The position numbers and the translations under genes were made by a program. 42,082 bases of DNA from Bdellovibrio sp. (GTDB lineage: Bacteria > Bdellovibrionota > Bdellovibrionia > Bdellovibrionales > Bdellovibrionaceae). Location: contig JACMNA010000158.1 of the NCBI GenBank assembly GCA_014378765.1, positions 1 through 42,082 on the forward strand, written 5' to 3'. This document shows, piece after piece, positions 34,340 to 41,457 of this stretch (within the stretch, counting starts at the first letter, position 1; each line of letters opens with the position of its first letter). The notes below the pieces were generated by a model. It had not been told where the DNA came from. It did not search any database and saw only the letters and a list, made by a program, of their open reading frames with translations.

Positions 34340-34999
34340 TTAATAATTCGCAGTTATTTCATAAATATCTACACCACGTATTAATCCGACATTTTCAATT
34401 TTTATATTAAAATCAAATTCTTTAATTTCATCACAAATATTAATACCATGTTCATGAAGTGATTTAAGTAAGACGTACGCCTTGCCTCGAGAGTCGAGAG
34501 AAAAGCTAATTGCAGAAACCAGAGTCTTTAAATCAGCATCAATAAAAAATCGGCAGCGGTTTTTAAATTCCGAATGCGATAAGGTGCCATGACCCTGGCG
34601 AAAGTAAGGAGGGTTGGCTACAATCAAATCATATTTTTTATGATCTTTTGAAAGCTGATTGTAATTAATGTTCAGAAAACTAAGGGCGGCGGGATGTTTT
34701 AGTCTGGAAAGTAGGGCTTGTTTGTTTTCTTCAAAGTAAGAAGAGTAATTAGACTGAATCTCAAGAAAATCTATTTCTGTGACTAGCGAAGCCGTGGTGG
34801 GATTGCGGTCGAGGTGAAATAGCAAATCCATACCGATGATTCCGCAGCCGGCACAAAGATCTAGGATGGCATTACATTTAATTTTGGAAGATTTAACCTG
34901 CTCATAGACCCAGCGAGCAAAAAAAACGGAATCATGAGAATAACGGTAAGCCTCAGGCTGAACGTACTGAAAAGTATAATGTGGGTTCACTGTAGACAT
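34340..34999 (-). CDS. TrmN6-like tRNA/N6-adenine methyltransferase
   Basis: 219 residues. The N-terminus QYVQPEAYRYSHDSVFFA and the catalytic VANPPYFRQGHG (NPPY) with SAM motif ILDLCAGCGIIGMD match the TrmN6/YfiC family, which methylates adenine 37 of tRNA-Val. Some members modify other RNAs, so the substrate is not certain. The start ATG 34999 sits right after a terminator-like hairpin whose arm (CGGGGA) also serves as its ribosome site, so translation may depend on the hairpin opening. Confidence 0.75.
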   Translation of the reverse strand: MSTVNPHYTFQYVQPEAYRYSHDSVFFARWVYEQVKSSKIKCNAILDLCAGCGIIGMDLLFHLDRNPTTASLVTEIDFLEIQSNYSSYFEENKQALLSRLKHPAALSFLNINYNQLSKDHKKYDLIVANPPYFRQGHGTLSHSEFKNRCRFFIDADLKTLVSAISFSLDSRGKAYVLLKSLHEHGINICDEIKEFDFNIKIENVGLIRGVDIYEITANY

Positions 35000-35005
35000 A
35001 AAAAA

Positions 35006-35037
35006 ATCCCCGACCTTGTGTTACCAAATTCGGGGAT
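35006..35037 (-). terminator. Terminator hairpin that also holds the next gene's ribosome site
   Basis: ATCCCCGA (35006-35013) pairs with TCGGGGAT (35030-35037). On the minus strand seven T follow, so it ends the 83-residue gene's message. The GGGGA of its second arm is seven bases from ATG 34999 of the TrmN6-like gene, so folding would block both transcription and translation of that gene. Confidence 0.75.
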
Positions 35038-35071
35038 CAGAAAAAAGACTTAATTTAGTTTTAAAATTAAA

Positions 35072-35323
35072 TTAAGTGTTTTCTTTGTAGTGTTGTCGAG
35101 ATGGGTCCACAGATGTTCTAGCACGCAATATGTTCTCTTGTAGTTCCTGATCAATTTCTATATTTGCTTGATCGGCTAAGTCGCCTTGGGCCTCGCGAAT
35201 TTGCTCAGGATACGCAGTTTCAGTCTCATCAGCGTTAGCACGTAACCCTTCAGCTTGGGTCGTATTCGGATTAGGAATAAGTGGCTGAGTCTTTGCCTTG
35301 TTTTGAACTTTTTGTTTTTCCAT
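35072..35323 (-). CDS. Small hydrophilic acidic protein
   Basis: 83 residues, charged and without signal peptide, cysteines or hydrophobic core. The sequence contains Asn/Thr/Gln-rich stretches, then EIDQELQENILRARTSVDP, and looks largely disordered with one helix. A GGAG site precedes ATG 35323 and a strong terminator follows. No family recognised. It stands among other small unknown genes (33231-36583), a setting often seen for stress-induced proteins, although that is only a guess. Confidence 0.5.
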   Translation of the reverse strand: MEKQKVQNKAKTQPLIPNPNTTQAEGLRANADETETAYPEQIREAQGDLADQANIEIDQELQENILRARTSVDPSRQHYKENT

Positions 35324-35586
35324 TTCAATTCTCCTACGCCTTCAACAGAAGCAATTTTGCGGCCTATGCTGAATTGCGCTTTAATTGCTTCTTAAGAAGT
35401 CTTTGTAGAGGAATGCCCAGTTTACATAGCCCAAAAAGTCTATACCGCGAATATCTTGGCATAGCTGCTGCTATAAATGTATTTGATGTGAACAGCTTCA
35501 TTATTTTGAAGCTCTTCCGTTGTTAAGGGGCATTTTTTCTAACCTAAGTAGAAAAAGTGCCTATTCTTTTAAATGATGGAGGTATT

Positions 35587-35943
35587 ATGATAGTAGAACA
35601 AATAGAAGAGCAGATTGGTAACGTACTTAATAAAGCTAAGGATTTAAAAATTAAAATTTCTGAAATGCCAGAACAGGCCTGTGGATTAGCAAAAAAAAGC
35701 GAACTGACTGCGCGACGATCACTTCATAAAGTATTTAATGATGGACTTACTTTATTAGGCAAAGGACTCATAAATGGTCGTAAAGCCAAAGAAGCTTTTG
35801 TTGCCGAAACTAACCGCAAGGCGAAGCGCTTTCAAGATAATGCAGAAGCAGAGGTCATCGAGGAAGGTCCAGTGTCGACTGTAAAAAAAGTTTTAAAGAA
35901 AAAAACAGCACGTAAAACAACCTCAACCGCGAGATTACACTAA
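35587..35943 (+). CDS. Small basic helical protein with a lysine/arginine tail
   Basis: 118 residues from ATG 35587, which has a TGGAGG site; the earlier frame start has none. The first 90 residues form long amphipathic helices (VLNKAKDLKIKISEMPEQA, AKEAFVAETNRKAKRFQ); the end KKVLKKKTARKTTSTARLH is strongly basic, like nucleic-acid-binding tails. It overlaps the next small gene by one base (TAATG), so the two are coupled. No family recognised; a phasin-like or DNA-associated protein is possible. Confidence 0.6.
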   Translation: MIVEQIEEQIGNVLNKAKDLKIKISEMPEQACGLAKKSELTARRSLHKVFNDGLTLLGKGLINGRKAKEAFVAETNRKAKRFQDNAEAEVIEEGPVSTVKKVLKKKTARKTTSTARLH

Positions 35944-36101
35944 TGAATATGTCACATAAAAAAATCGCAATCGTTGCCGTTATAATGGCAATTGTATTTG
36001 GCTCAATCGTAATAGTTTATCCAACAATGTTTAAATCTGAAAAAACTCCAGACGGGCAGGTCAGTCAGCCCGCTCTACCGGCCACAACTATAGTAAAATA
36101 A
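35943..36101 (+). CDS. 52-residue membrane protein
   Basis: Open from ATG 35943 to TAA 36101, overlapping the previous stop by one base. The product has a short basic start (MNMSHKK), one membrane helix (IAIVAVIMAIVFGSIVIVY) and a polar tail. The tight coupling to the basic helical protein suggests a shared role at the membrane. Too short for usual gene callers. Confidence 0.55.
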   Translation: MNMSHKKIAIVAVIMAIVFGSIVIVYPTMFKSEKTPDGQVSQPALPATTIVK

Positions 36102-36175
36102 TTTATGCCGAACCGTTTCAGGAAAAATTAAACACCTGCAAAATATTCTTTATGTTTTTTGCCCCACAAAAAGGG

Positions 36176-36199
36176 TCAAATCAGTTTTCTTTGATTTGA
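36176..36199. promoter_or_regulatory. Eight-base inverted repeat, possible operator
   Basis: TCAAATCA (36176-36183) and TGATTTGA (36192-36199) are perfect inverted copies around eight bases, without a T-run. The site lies about 85 bases before the disordered-protein gene and could be a regulator binding site or an RNA hairpin. Confidence 0.35.
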
Positions 36200-36283
36200 T
36201 GGTGGTCCTGCACTTGCAAAGTTGTTAAGTGTATTGAGCGAATTTTAACAAAGCAGAAATGCTAACAACATGGAGGATATACA

Positions 36284-36583
36284 ATGGCTACACAGAACCA
36301 ACCAAATCAAGGTCAGCAACAGAAAAACGCTTCTACATCTACACAAGATTCAAATTTTTCTTCTCAAGGAAAAAATGAAAATAAAAGTGGATCACAACAA
36401 TGGTCAAAAGAACAATCAGGTCAACAATCTGGAAATTCACAAAAACAATCTCCACAACAGCCAGGCCAGCAGTCAGGGCAGAAATCTCAAAGCGGCATGA
36501 ACCAATCTGGATCAAGCCAAATGGGATCAGGCACTTCTTCACAGGCTTCGACTGGGCAAACTGGATCGACCTCAAAAATTTAA
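36284..36583 (+). CDS. Disordered Gln/Ser/Gly-rich small protein
   Basis: 99 residues, almost entirely Gln, Ser, Gly, Asn, Thr and Lys (QNQPNQGQQQKNAST, then repeated QSGQ and QPGQQSGQ steps), with no hydrophobic residues beyond a few Met, Phe and Trp. GGAGG precedes ATG 36284 and a UUCG-loop terminator follows, so it is a real gene. Such composition resembles desiccation- or stress-protective disordered proteins and prion-like domains; the function is unknown. The +2 frame (36270-36500) is open only because of the repetitive sequence. Confidence 0.6.
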   Translation: MATQNQPNQGQQQKNASTSTQDSNFSSQGKNENKSGSQQWSKEQSGQQSGNSQKQSPQQPGQQSGQKSQSGMNQSGSSQMGSGTSSQASTGQTGSTSKI

Positions 36584-36642
36584 TTGAAAGAATTCGATAA
36601 ATTATTGAAATAACAATTCATCTTAGATCGAATTATTTTAAG

Positions 36643-36672
36643 AAAAGCCGACTTTCGAGTCGGCTTTTTTTT
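36643..36672 (+). terminator. Rho-independent terminator with UUCG tetraloop
   Basis: AGCCGACT (36646-36653), TTCG, AGTCGGCT (36658-36665), extended by A/T pairs and followed by eight T. It ends the disordered-protein gene. Confidence 0.92.
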
Positions 36673-36703
36673 GCATGACGTTCATCATGAACGGGGAGTC
36701 GTT

Positions 36704-36986
36704 ATGAATAAGTTTTTTAATGGTATTTGGGCCAAGTCTAATTGCAACTGGGCCCATGGCGTTTAGTTTTTTTAAGTTCTTCAGTTCGTTGTCTGGCGCG
36801 GATTCTAAGCGCCGGCCACCCTCGCAATTGACGGCGGATATCGAAGAAAAAATAGGTTTAAAAAATCTAAACCCATTGACGTACGCAAATACCACGATGC
36901 TATCGCATTTAGTTTGGGGCGTTAGCCTTGCGTACGCGGAAGACCAGTTGACGGTTCGCGGGAAACAAATGTTACGTAAGGATTAG
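36704..36986 (+). pseudogene. Broken small membrane-protein gene
   Basis: A strong GGGGAG site precedes ATG 36704, whose frame dies after about 20 codons (MNKFFNGIWAKSN). One base over, the frame from 36720 continues with FGPSLIATGPMAFSFFKFF, RRPPSQLTADIEEKIGL and TTMLSHLVWGVSLAYAED, the pattern of small membrane proteins that begin GLxATxPM and contain a PPxxLT step. A frameshift in the T6 run at 36712-36717 and a shortened C-terminus explain this. Sequencing error is an alternative, as homopolymers are prone to it. Confidence 0.45.
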
Positions 36987-36988
36987 TA

Positions 36989-37141
36989 ATGAAACTTTAT
37001 ACCGTTGGCTACGAAGGTTTAGATATTAACGAATTCCCGTCGGGATCAGTCGTAACCCGAGCGCGCCAGAAGAAAAAAAATAATTTATCGCAACAGGTTC
37101 GGGAGAATGCTTATGAAGATTGTATCAATTCGGTTAGTTGA
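36989..37141 (+). pseudogene. DUF488 gene remnant
   Basis: The 50-codon frame opens MKLYTVGYEGLDINEF, the unmistakable start of DUF488-family proteins (about 120-190 residues normally). It then changes abruptly to PSGSVVTRARQKKK and an unrelated end. The middle and C-terminus are gone. It starts two bases after the previous relic's stop and overlaps the cyanophycin synthetase start, so this looks like a deletion scar upstream of cphA. Confidence 0.6.
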
Positions 37142-39830
37142 AGGTCCAAGCGTCTACCATAACCGAGAAACTATGATTATGGTTTTAGACATTGGCGAGT
37201 GGGTCGAAGTTCCTAGTACGGACATCCCTCACTTTACTGAAAATTTATTAAAGATATTGCCGGGACTTAAGCTTCATACGTGTTCGCCAGGTTACGTCGG
37301 CGGTTTTGTTGAACGATTGCATCGCGGCACTTACATGGCTCACATCGTTGAGCATATCGCGCTTGAGCTAAGTACTTTATGTGGCATCGAAGTCACTTAC
37401 GGAAAAACTAGATATGTCGGAAAACCCGGGCGCTACGAAATTGTCGTTCGATACGTTAATGAAGCAGGCATGAAAGAGTGTTTAAAAAAAGCCGTTGAAG
37501 TGGCTCGATTAGCCGTAACAACAAGTGAAGTCGAATTAGAATCATTTATTCTTAAAGTAAAAGAAATCGTTTCGAACACGGCACTGGGACCGAGTGGCCA
37601 AGCCTTAGCTGATGCCGCTCGTAAATTAGGGGTGCCCTGTCGGCGAGTTGGTGAACATAGCATGCTGCAATTGGGATACGGCCGAAACACCAAGCGCGTT
37701 CAGGCCGCCGTATCAAACAATACCAATTTAATTTCAGTTGAAATTGCCCAAGATAAAAATTTGACAAAAAAAATATTAACTGAAAATTTCATTCCAACGC
37801 CAGAGGGTCTGGTGGTTGAATCGGTTGATAAATTAAAAGATGTAATGGCAGAATTTTCTGGTCCGTACGCCGTGAAGCCGCTTGATGGAAATCATGGTAA
37901 AGGCGTTGTTTTAAATTTAAATACTTTAGAAGAATTAACAGACGCTTTTCACGTGGCCCAAGGCTATTCGTCTAAGGTTTTAGTTGAAGAAATGGTGCAA
38001 GGAAAAGACTATCGCGTTTTGATTGTAGACGGAACTTTAGTTGCCGCGGCCGAGCGTGTGCCAGCCCGAGTGATTGGCGACGGAAAAAATTCTGTCTTAA
38101 CTTTAATTGACCAAGTGAACTCAGATCCGCGACGCGGAAATGGTCACATGAATATTTTATCTAAAATTGAAATCGACGAAGTTTTGCTTAACGGTTTAAA
38201 GAAAAAAGGTAAAAACTTAAATTTTATTCCACTAAAAAATGAAATTGTTGTTTTACGTGAAAATGCAAATATTTCTTCGGGCGGCACGGCAATTGACGTG
38301 ACCGATATTATTCACCCCGAAGTAAAGATGATGTGCCAGCGCGCGGCCCGAATTATTGGCTTAGACATTTGCGGTTTGGATTTGATGCATAAAGATATCA
38401 CTTTGCCCTTAGATCAAGGGGCTAAAATTATTGAAGTCAATGCTGGCCCCGGACTGCGTATGCACTTGGCGCCAAGCGAAGGGCAACCACGGCCCGTCGC
38501 GGAACATATTATTAAAATGCTTTATCCAACGAAAGAAAGTTCGCGCATTCCGATCATTGCGGTGACGGGTACAAATGGTAAAACAACGACCGTTCGTATG
38601 TTGCACAAAATTTTATCTGATCAAAAAAACCAATGCGTCGGCTTAACCACGACTGACGGAATTTGGATTGGAAAAAATAGAATCTATACGGGCGATACAA
38701 CTGGCCCGAAATCAAGTCGTCTTATTCTTTCAGACAAAGCGGTTGATTTTGCGGTGCTTGAGGTGGCGCGCGGAGGGTTACTGCGTGGTGGTTTAGCTTA
38801 CGATTATTCAGACGTTGCGGTCATTACTAATATTAGTGCGGATCACATCGGACAAGATGGGATTGAAGATCTGCAAGACTTACTATGGATAAAGTCACTA
38901 GTGGCCGAGCGCGTGAAAGAATCGGGCACGGTAGTGCTGAATGCTGATAACGATTTAACTTTATCAATCCGCGATAATCCACGCGTACTAAAACAAAAAC
39001 CACATTTCTTTTTATTCTCTAAGCATGAAATGAACGCGATTTTACAAAATCACATTCATGCTGGCGGAAGCGCCTGCTGGATTGAAGATGGTTGGATTAT
39101 GGTTCGTCACATGGGCGCCACTGAACATATTTTAAAAGTTTCGCAGATTCCTTCGACCATGCAAGGCTTGGCCGAATTTCAGGTCTACAATGTACTTGCA
39201 AGCTTGGCGGCGGCCCTGGCGGCGGGTCTTGATGCCCACAAAGCGGTAGCTAGCTTACAAGCATTCAGTACAACAAATGAAAACATGGGGCGCCTTAATT
39301 TATACAAAGTGCGGGATAGTTATGTGCTTTTAGATTATGGCCATAATCAGGATGCCCTGACTTCAATTGGTAACATGCTTAATCATTTTAAAGGTTACAC
39401 TAAAACCGCCGTCATTGGCCTACCGGGTGATCGATCTCCTGTTTTACTAGAAGAAACGGCCGCAGCGTTATCTAAGTATTATGATAATTTTATTTTAAAA
39501 GATGATAACGATTTACGGGGGCGGAAGCCGGGCGAGATCCCGCAGATGATGCGCAAAGTGATTTTGAAAAATAATGCAAAAACAACAACTGAAATTGTTT
39601 TGAATGAAATTGAAGCGGTTAAGCTTGCGCTAGAACAAGCCGAGCCCAACGAGATTATTGCAATTTACTATGATAACTTCAAAGACATTCTAGAATTAAT
39701 TCTGCAGTATGATCCTGAGCCAATTAATTTTATACCCTTACTGCCGAACGCAATTGCGCCAATTGGTGCGAACGAGGATGCGCGTTCGCCAGCTAAAAAA
39801 GATGGCTTGAATCAAGTTAACTCTATTTAA
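37113..39830 (+). CDS. cphA: Cyanophycin synthetase
   Basis: 905 residues from ATG 37113, seven bases from a GGGAG site; the ATG at 37107 overlaps that site. Three parts: an N-terminal domain with RLVEGPSVYHNRE and EHIALELSTLCGIEV; an ATP-grasp domain with YAVKPLDGNHGKGV (near residue 250) and IIEVNAGPGLRMHL; and a Mur-ligase-like domain with P-loop AVTGTNGKTTTVRML (near 485) and LLDYGHNQDA. CphA polymerises aspartate and arginine into multi-L-arginyl-poly-L-aspartate, a nitrogen and carbon store. Length and domain order match CphA1. It is followed by cyanophycinase 39 bases later. Confidence 0.94.
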   Translation: MKIVSIRLVEGPSVYHNRETMIMVLDIGEWVEVPSTDIPHFTENLLKILPGLKLHTCSPGYVGGFVERLHRGTYMAHIVEHIALELSTLCGIEVTYGKTRYVGKPGRYEIVVRYVNEAGMKECLKKAVEVARLAVTTSEVELESFILKVKEIVSNTALGPSGQALADAARKLGVPCRRVGEHSMLQLGYGRNTKRVQAAVSNNTNLISVEIAQDKNLTKKILTENFIPTPEGLVVESVDKLKDVMAEFSGPYAVKPLDGNHGKGVVLNLNTLEELTDAFHVAQGYSSKVLVEEMVQGKDYRVLIVDGTLVAAAERVPARVIGDGKNSVLTLIDQVNSDPRRGNGHMNILSKIEIDEVLLNGLKKKGKNLNFIPLKNEIVVLRENANISSGGTAIDVTDIIHPEVKMMCQRAARIIGLDICGLDLMHKDITLPLDQGAKIIEVNAGPGLRMHLAPSEGQPRPVAEHIIKMLYPTKESSRIPIIAVTGTNGKTTTVRMLHKILSDQKNQCVGLTTTDGIWIGKNRIYTGDTTGPKSSRLILSDKAVDFAVLEVARGGLLRGGLAYDYSDVAVITNISADHIGQDGIEDLQDLLWIKSLVAERVKESGTVVLNADNDLTLSIRDNPRVLKQKPHFFLFSKHEMNAILQNHIHAGGSACWIEDGWIMVRHMGATEHILKVSQIPSTMQGLAEFQVYNVLASLAAALAAGLDAHKAVASLQAFSTTNENMGRLNLYKVRDSYVLLDYGHNQDALTSIGNMLNHFKGYTKTAVIGLPGDRSPVLLEETAAALSKYYDNFILKDDNDLRGRKPGEIPQMMRKVILKNNAKTTTEIVLNEIEAVKLALEQAEPNEIIAIYYDNFKDILELILQYDPEPINFIPLLPNAIAPIGANEDARSPAKKDGLNQVNSI

Positions 39831-39869
39831 AGGTGGAGAAACGTTTTTAAAAAGTGAAAGAAGATTAAA

Positions 39870-40694
39870 ATGCGGTCCATAGCTAAAAAGTTTAAAGCCA
39901 GAGCCAGTCGTCGCAAAGGGACGCTAATTATTATTGGTGGGCGCGAAGACAAAGAAAAAGACATGGAAATCTTAAAGGAGATTGCCAATCAAACTGGTAA
40001 AGCGAAATTGGTTATTGCAACAATCGCCAGTCGAGTTTCTGAAGAGGTTTGGCACGACTATAAAAAAATCTTTGCTGACTTAGGTGTAAAAAACACGGTG
40101 CATTTTACAATTGAACGATCTGAAGAGGCGCGCGATCAAAAAAACTTGGCCTTATTTGATAATGTGAAAACTATCTTTTTTACCGGAGGCGATCAATTAA
40201 AGATAACCACTAAATTAGGCGGCAGCCCTATATTGGAAAAAATTATGGAAATCTATCATACAGGTGGAGTTATCGCCGGAACGTCGGCCGGCGCCGCCAT
40301 CATGGGGAAAACAATGTTGGTTGGTAGTGAAAACGCCGAATCGCACAAAGTGGGTAATTGGATGATGGCGCCAGGCATTGGCTTCGTCGAGGATATCATT
40401 GTCGATCAGCATTTTGCTCAGCGTGGTCGTATTGGTCGTCTCTTAGGCGCTGTAGCCTTAAATCCCGGAATTTTAGGAATTGGTATTGATGAAGATACGG
40501 CCATCATTATCAAAGATGGTAATTTTAAAGTAATCGGATCCAATGCGGTTTACGTTGTTGATGGCCAAAAAATAAGCTCGACAAATATATCTGAAGCCGC
40601 CGCTGAAAAAACCATGTCTATGCATCACGTTCAATTACACATTCTGGCTAATTCTGAAAAATTTAATTTAAAAAGTCGAAAACCAAGCCGTTAG
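39870..40694 (+). CDS. cphB: Cyanophycinase, cytoplasmic
   Basis: 274 residues, S51 peptidase family. The catalytic serine is S139 in GTSAGAAIM; FFTGGDQLK, DQHFAQRGRIGRL and GIGIDEDTAIII are conserved surrounding motifs. There is no signal peptide, only a basic start, so it acts inside the cell and releases beta-Asp-Arg dipeptides from stored polymer rather than from cyanophycin in the surroundings. Co-directional with cphA, so storage and recovery are encoded together. Isoaspartyl dipeptidase, needed for the last step, is not in the window. Confidence 0.93.
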   Translation: MRSIAKKFKARASRRKGTLIIIGGREDKEKDMEILKEIANQTGKAKLVIATIASRVSEEVWHDYKKIFADLGVKNTVHFTIERSEEARDQKNLALFDNVKTIFFTGGDQLKITTKLGGSPILEKIMEIYHTGGVIAGTSAGAAIMGKTMLVGSENAESHKVGNWMMAPGIGFVEDIIVDQHFAQRGRIGRLLGAVALNPGILGIGIDEDTAIIIKDGNFKVIGSNAVYVVDGQKISSTNISEAAAEKTMSMHHVQLHILANSEKFNLKSRKPSR

Positions 40695-40713
40695 TAACTA
40701 AGTGGCAAAGTTT

Positions 40714-40938
40714 TTAATAGTGCGGTGGGCGCTCGCTCGCACTAATTTCTGAAGTCGACGCCGCGTCTTGAACTCGTTTAATGTGAAACTCTAGTTTAGC
40801 TTGAAGTGAATCAATCGTTTGTTGCTGTTGATAAAGAACTTCATGCAGCTCTTCTAGCAATAATTCTTGATGCGAAACTTTTGTTTCAAGATCAATAAAG
40901 CGTTGCTCAGTATTCTGTTGGTCAAAAGGTGATTGCAT
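40714..40938 (-). CDS. slyX: SlyX-family protein
   Basis: 74 residues, one coiled coil (RFIDLETKVSHQELLLEELH, then QQQQTIDSLQAKLEFHIKR) and the typical SlyX ending PPHY. The family is widespread and its function is not settled. ATG 40938 faces the divergent terminase-like gene; an 18-bp palindrome lies between them. Confidence 0.82.
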   Translation of the reverse strand: MQSPFDQQNTEQRFIDLETKVSHQELLLEELHEVLYQQQQTIDSLQAKLEFHIKRVQDAASTSEISASERPPHY

Positions 40939-40972
40939 GAGCCATAGATCTCACTGCTGCAAACCGTTGTAA

Positions 40973-40990
40973 ACGCAAAACGTTTTGCGT
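40973..40990. promoter_or_regulatory. 18-bp perfect palindrome, candidate operator
   Basis: ACGCAAAACGTTTTGCGT is identical to its reverse complement over all 18 bases. It lies in the 110-base gap between slyX and the terminase-like DNA-binding gene, where a repressor dimer could control both. No T-run follows, so it is not a terminator. Confidence 0.6.
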
Positions 40991-41048
40991 GAAAATAATC
41001 CCTAAAGCTGATTGCCAGCTGGTTTTTACGATTCTACAATCTTATAAC

Positions 41049-41357
41049 ATGAGAATAAGACAAATGGGGTTTTCATCACGACTGAAAGCCCATAAGAATT
41101 TACTAACCTTAGAAACCCTTCGCTTTATTGCGGAATTTCTGAAAGACGGCAACGCCAAGCAGGCCGCCTTTCGTTCTGGCATTCCTGAAACCTATGCCGC
41201 CCGCCAAGGGCAGTGGCTAAAAAAGCATCCAATCGTGCAAGCCTCGCTCGAGGTCGAATTGGATCCCCGCGAACGGTTAAAGCTCGATAAAGCCCTCAAT
41301 GAAATCGATCGGCAAATGCAAATTTGCAAAGAAATTTTAAATATACAAGATATATAG
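41049..41357 (+). CDS. Terminase small subunit-like HTH protein
   Basis: 102 residues from ATG 41049; starts at 41064 or GTG 40989 are possible, but the latter overlaps the palindrome. The core LETLRFIAEFLKDGNAKQAAFRSGIPETYAARQGQWLKKHPIVQ matches the DNA-binding helix-turn-helix of phage terminase small subunits (NATQAAIRAGYS pattern), and a charged helix follows (ERLKLDKALNEIDRQMQ). No other phage gene is near, so it is probably a domesticated DNA-binding protein, perhaps acting on the palindrome just upstream. No clear ribosome site. Confidence 0.6.
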   Translation: MRIRQMGFSSRLKAHKNLLTLETLRFIAEFLKDGNAKQAAFRSGIPETYAARQGQWLKKHPIVQASLEVELDPRERLKLDKALNEIDRQMQICKEILNIQDI

Positions 41358-41457
41358 ACTTTTAATATGTAGACATTGAAAACTCGCTCTTTTGACCCAG
41401 CGAAATAATTGAGTCCCTTCTTATTCTTTGTTAACGCTTTATGCTTGGGGAGCTTTC

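Noticed and set aside
36270..36500. Second open frame over the Gln/Ser/Gly gene
   Set aside because: Low-complexity CAA/TCA-type codons keep several frames open; only the frame from 36284 has a well-spaced GGAGG site and reaches the terminator.
36638..36895. 85-codon minus-strand frame over the membrane-protein relic
   Set aside because: It runs through the terminator of the upstream gene, and the plus-strand reading gives the better membrane-protein pattern.
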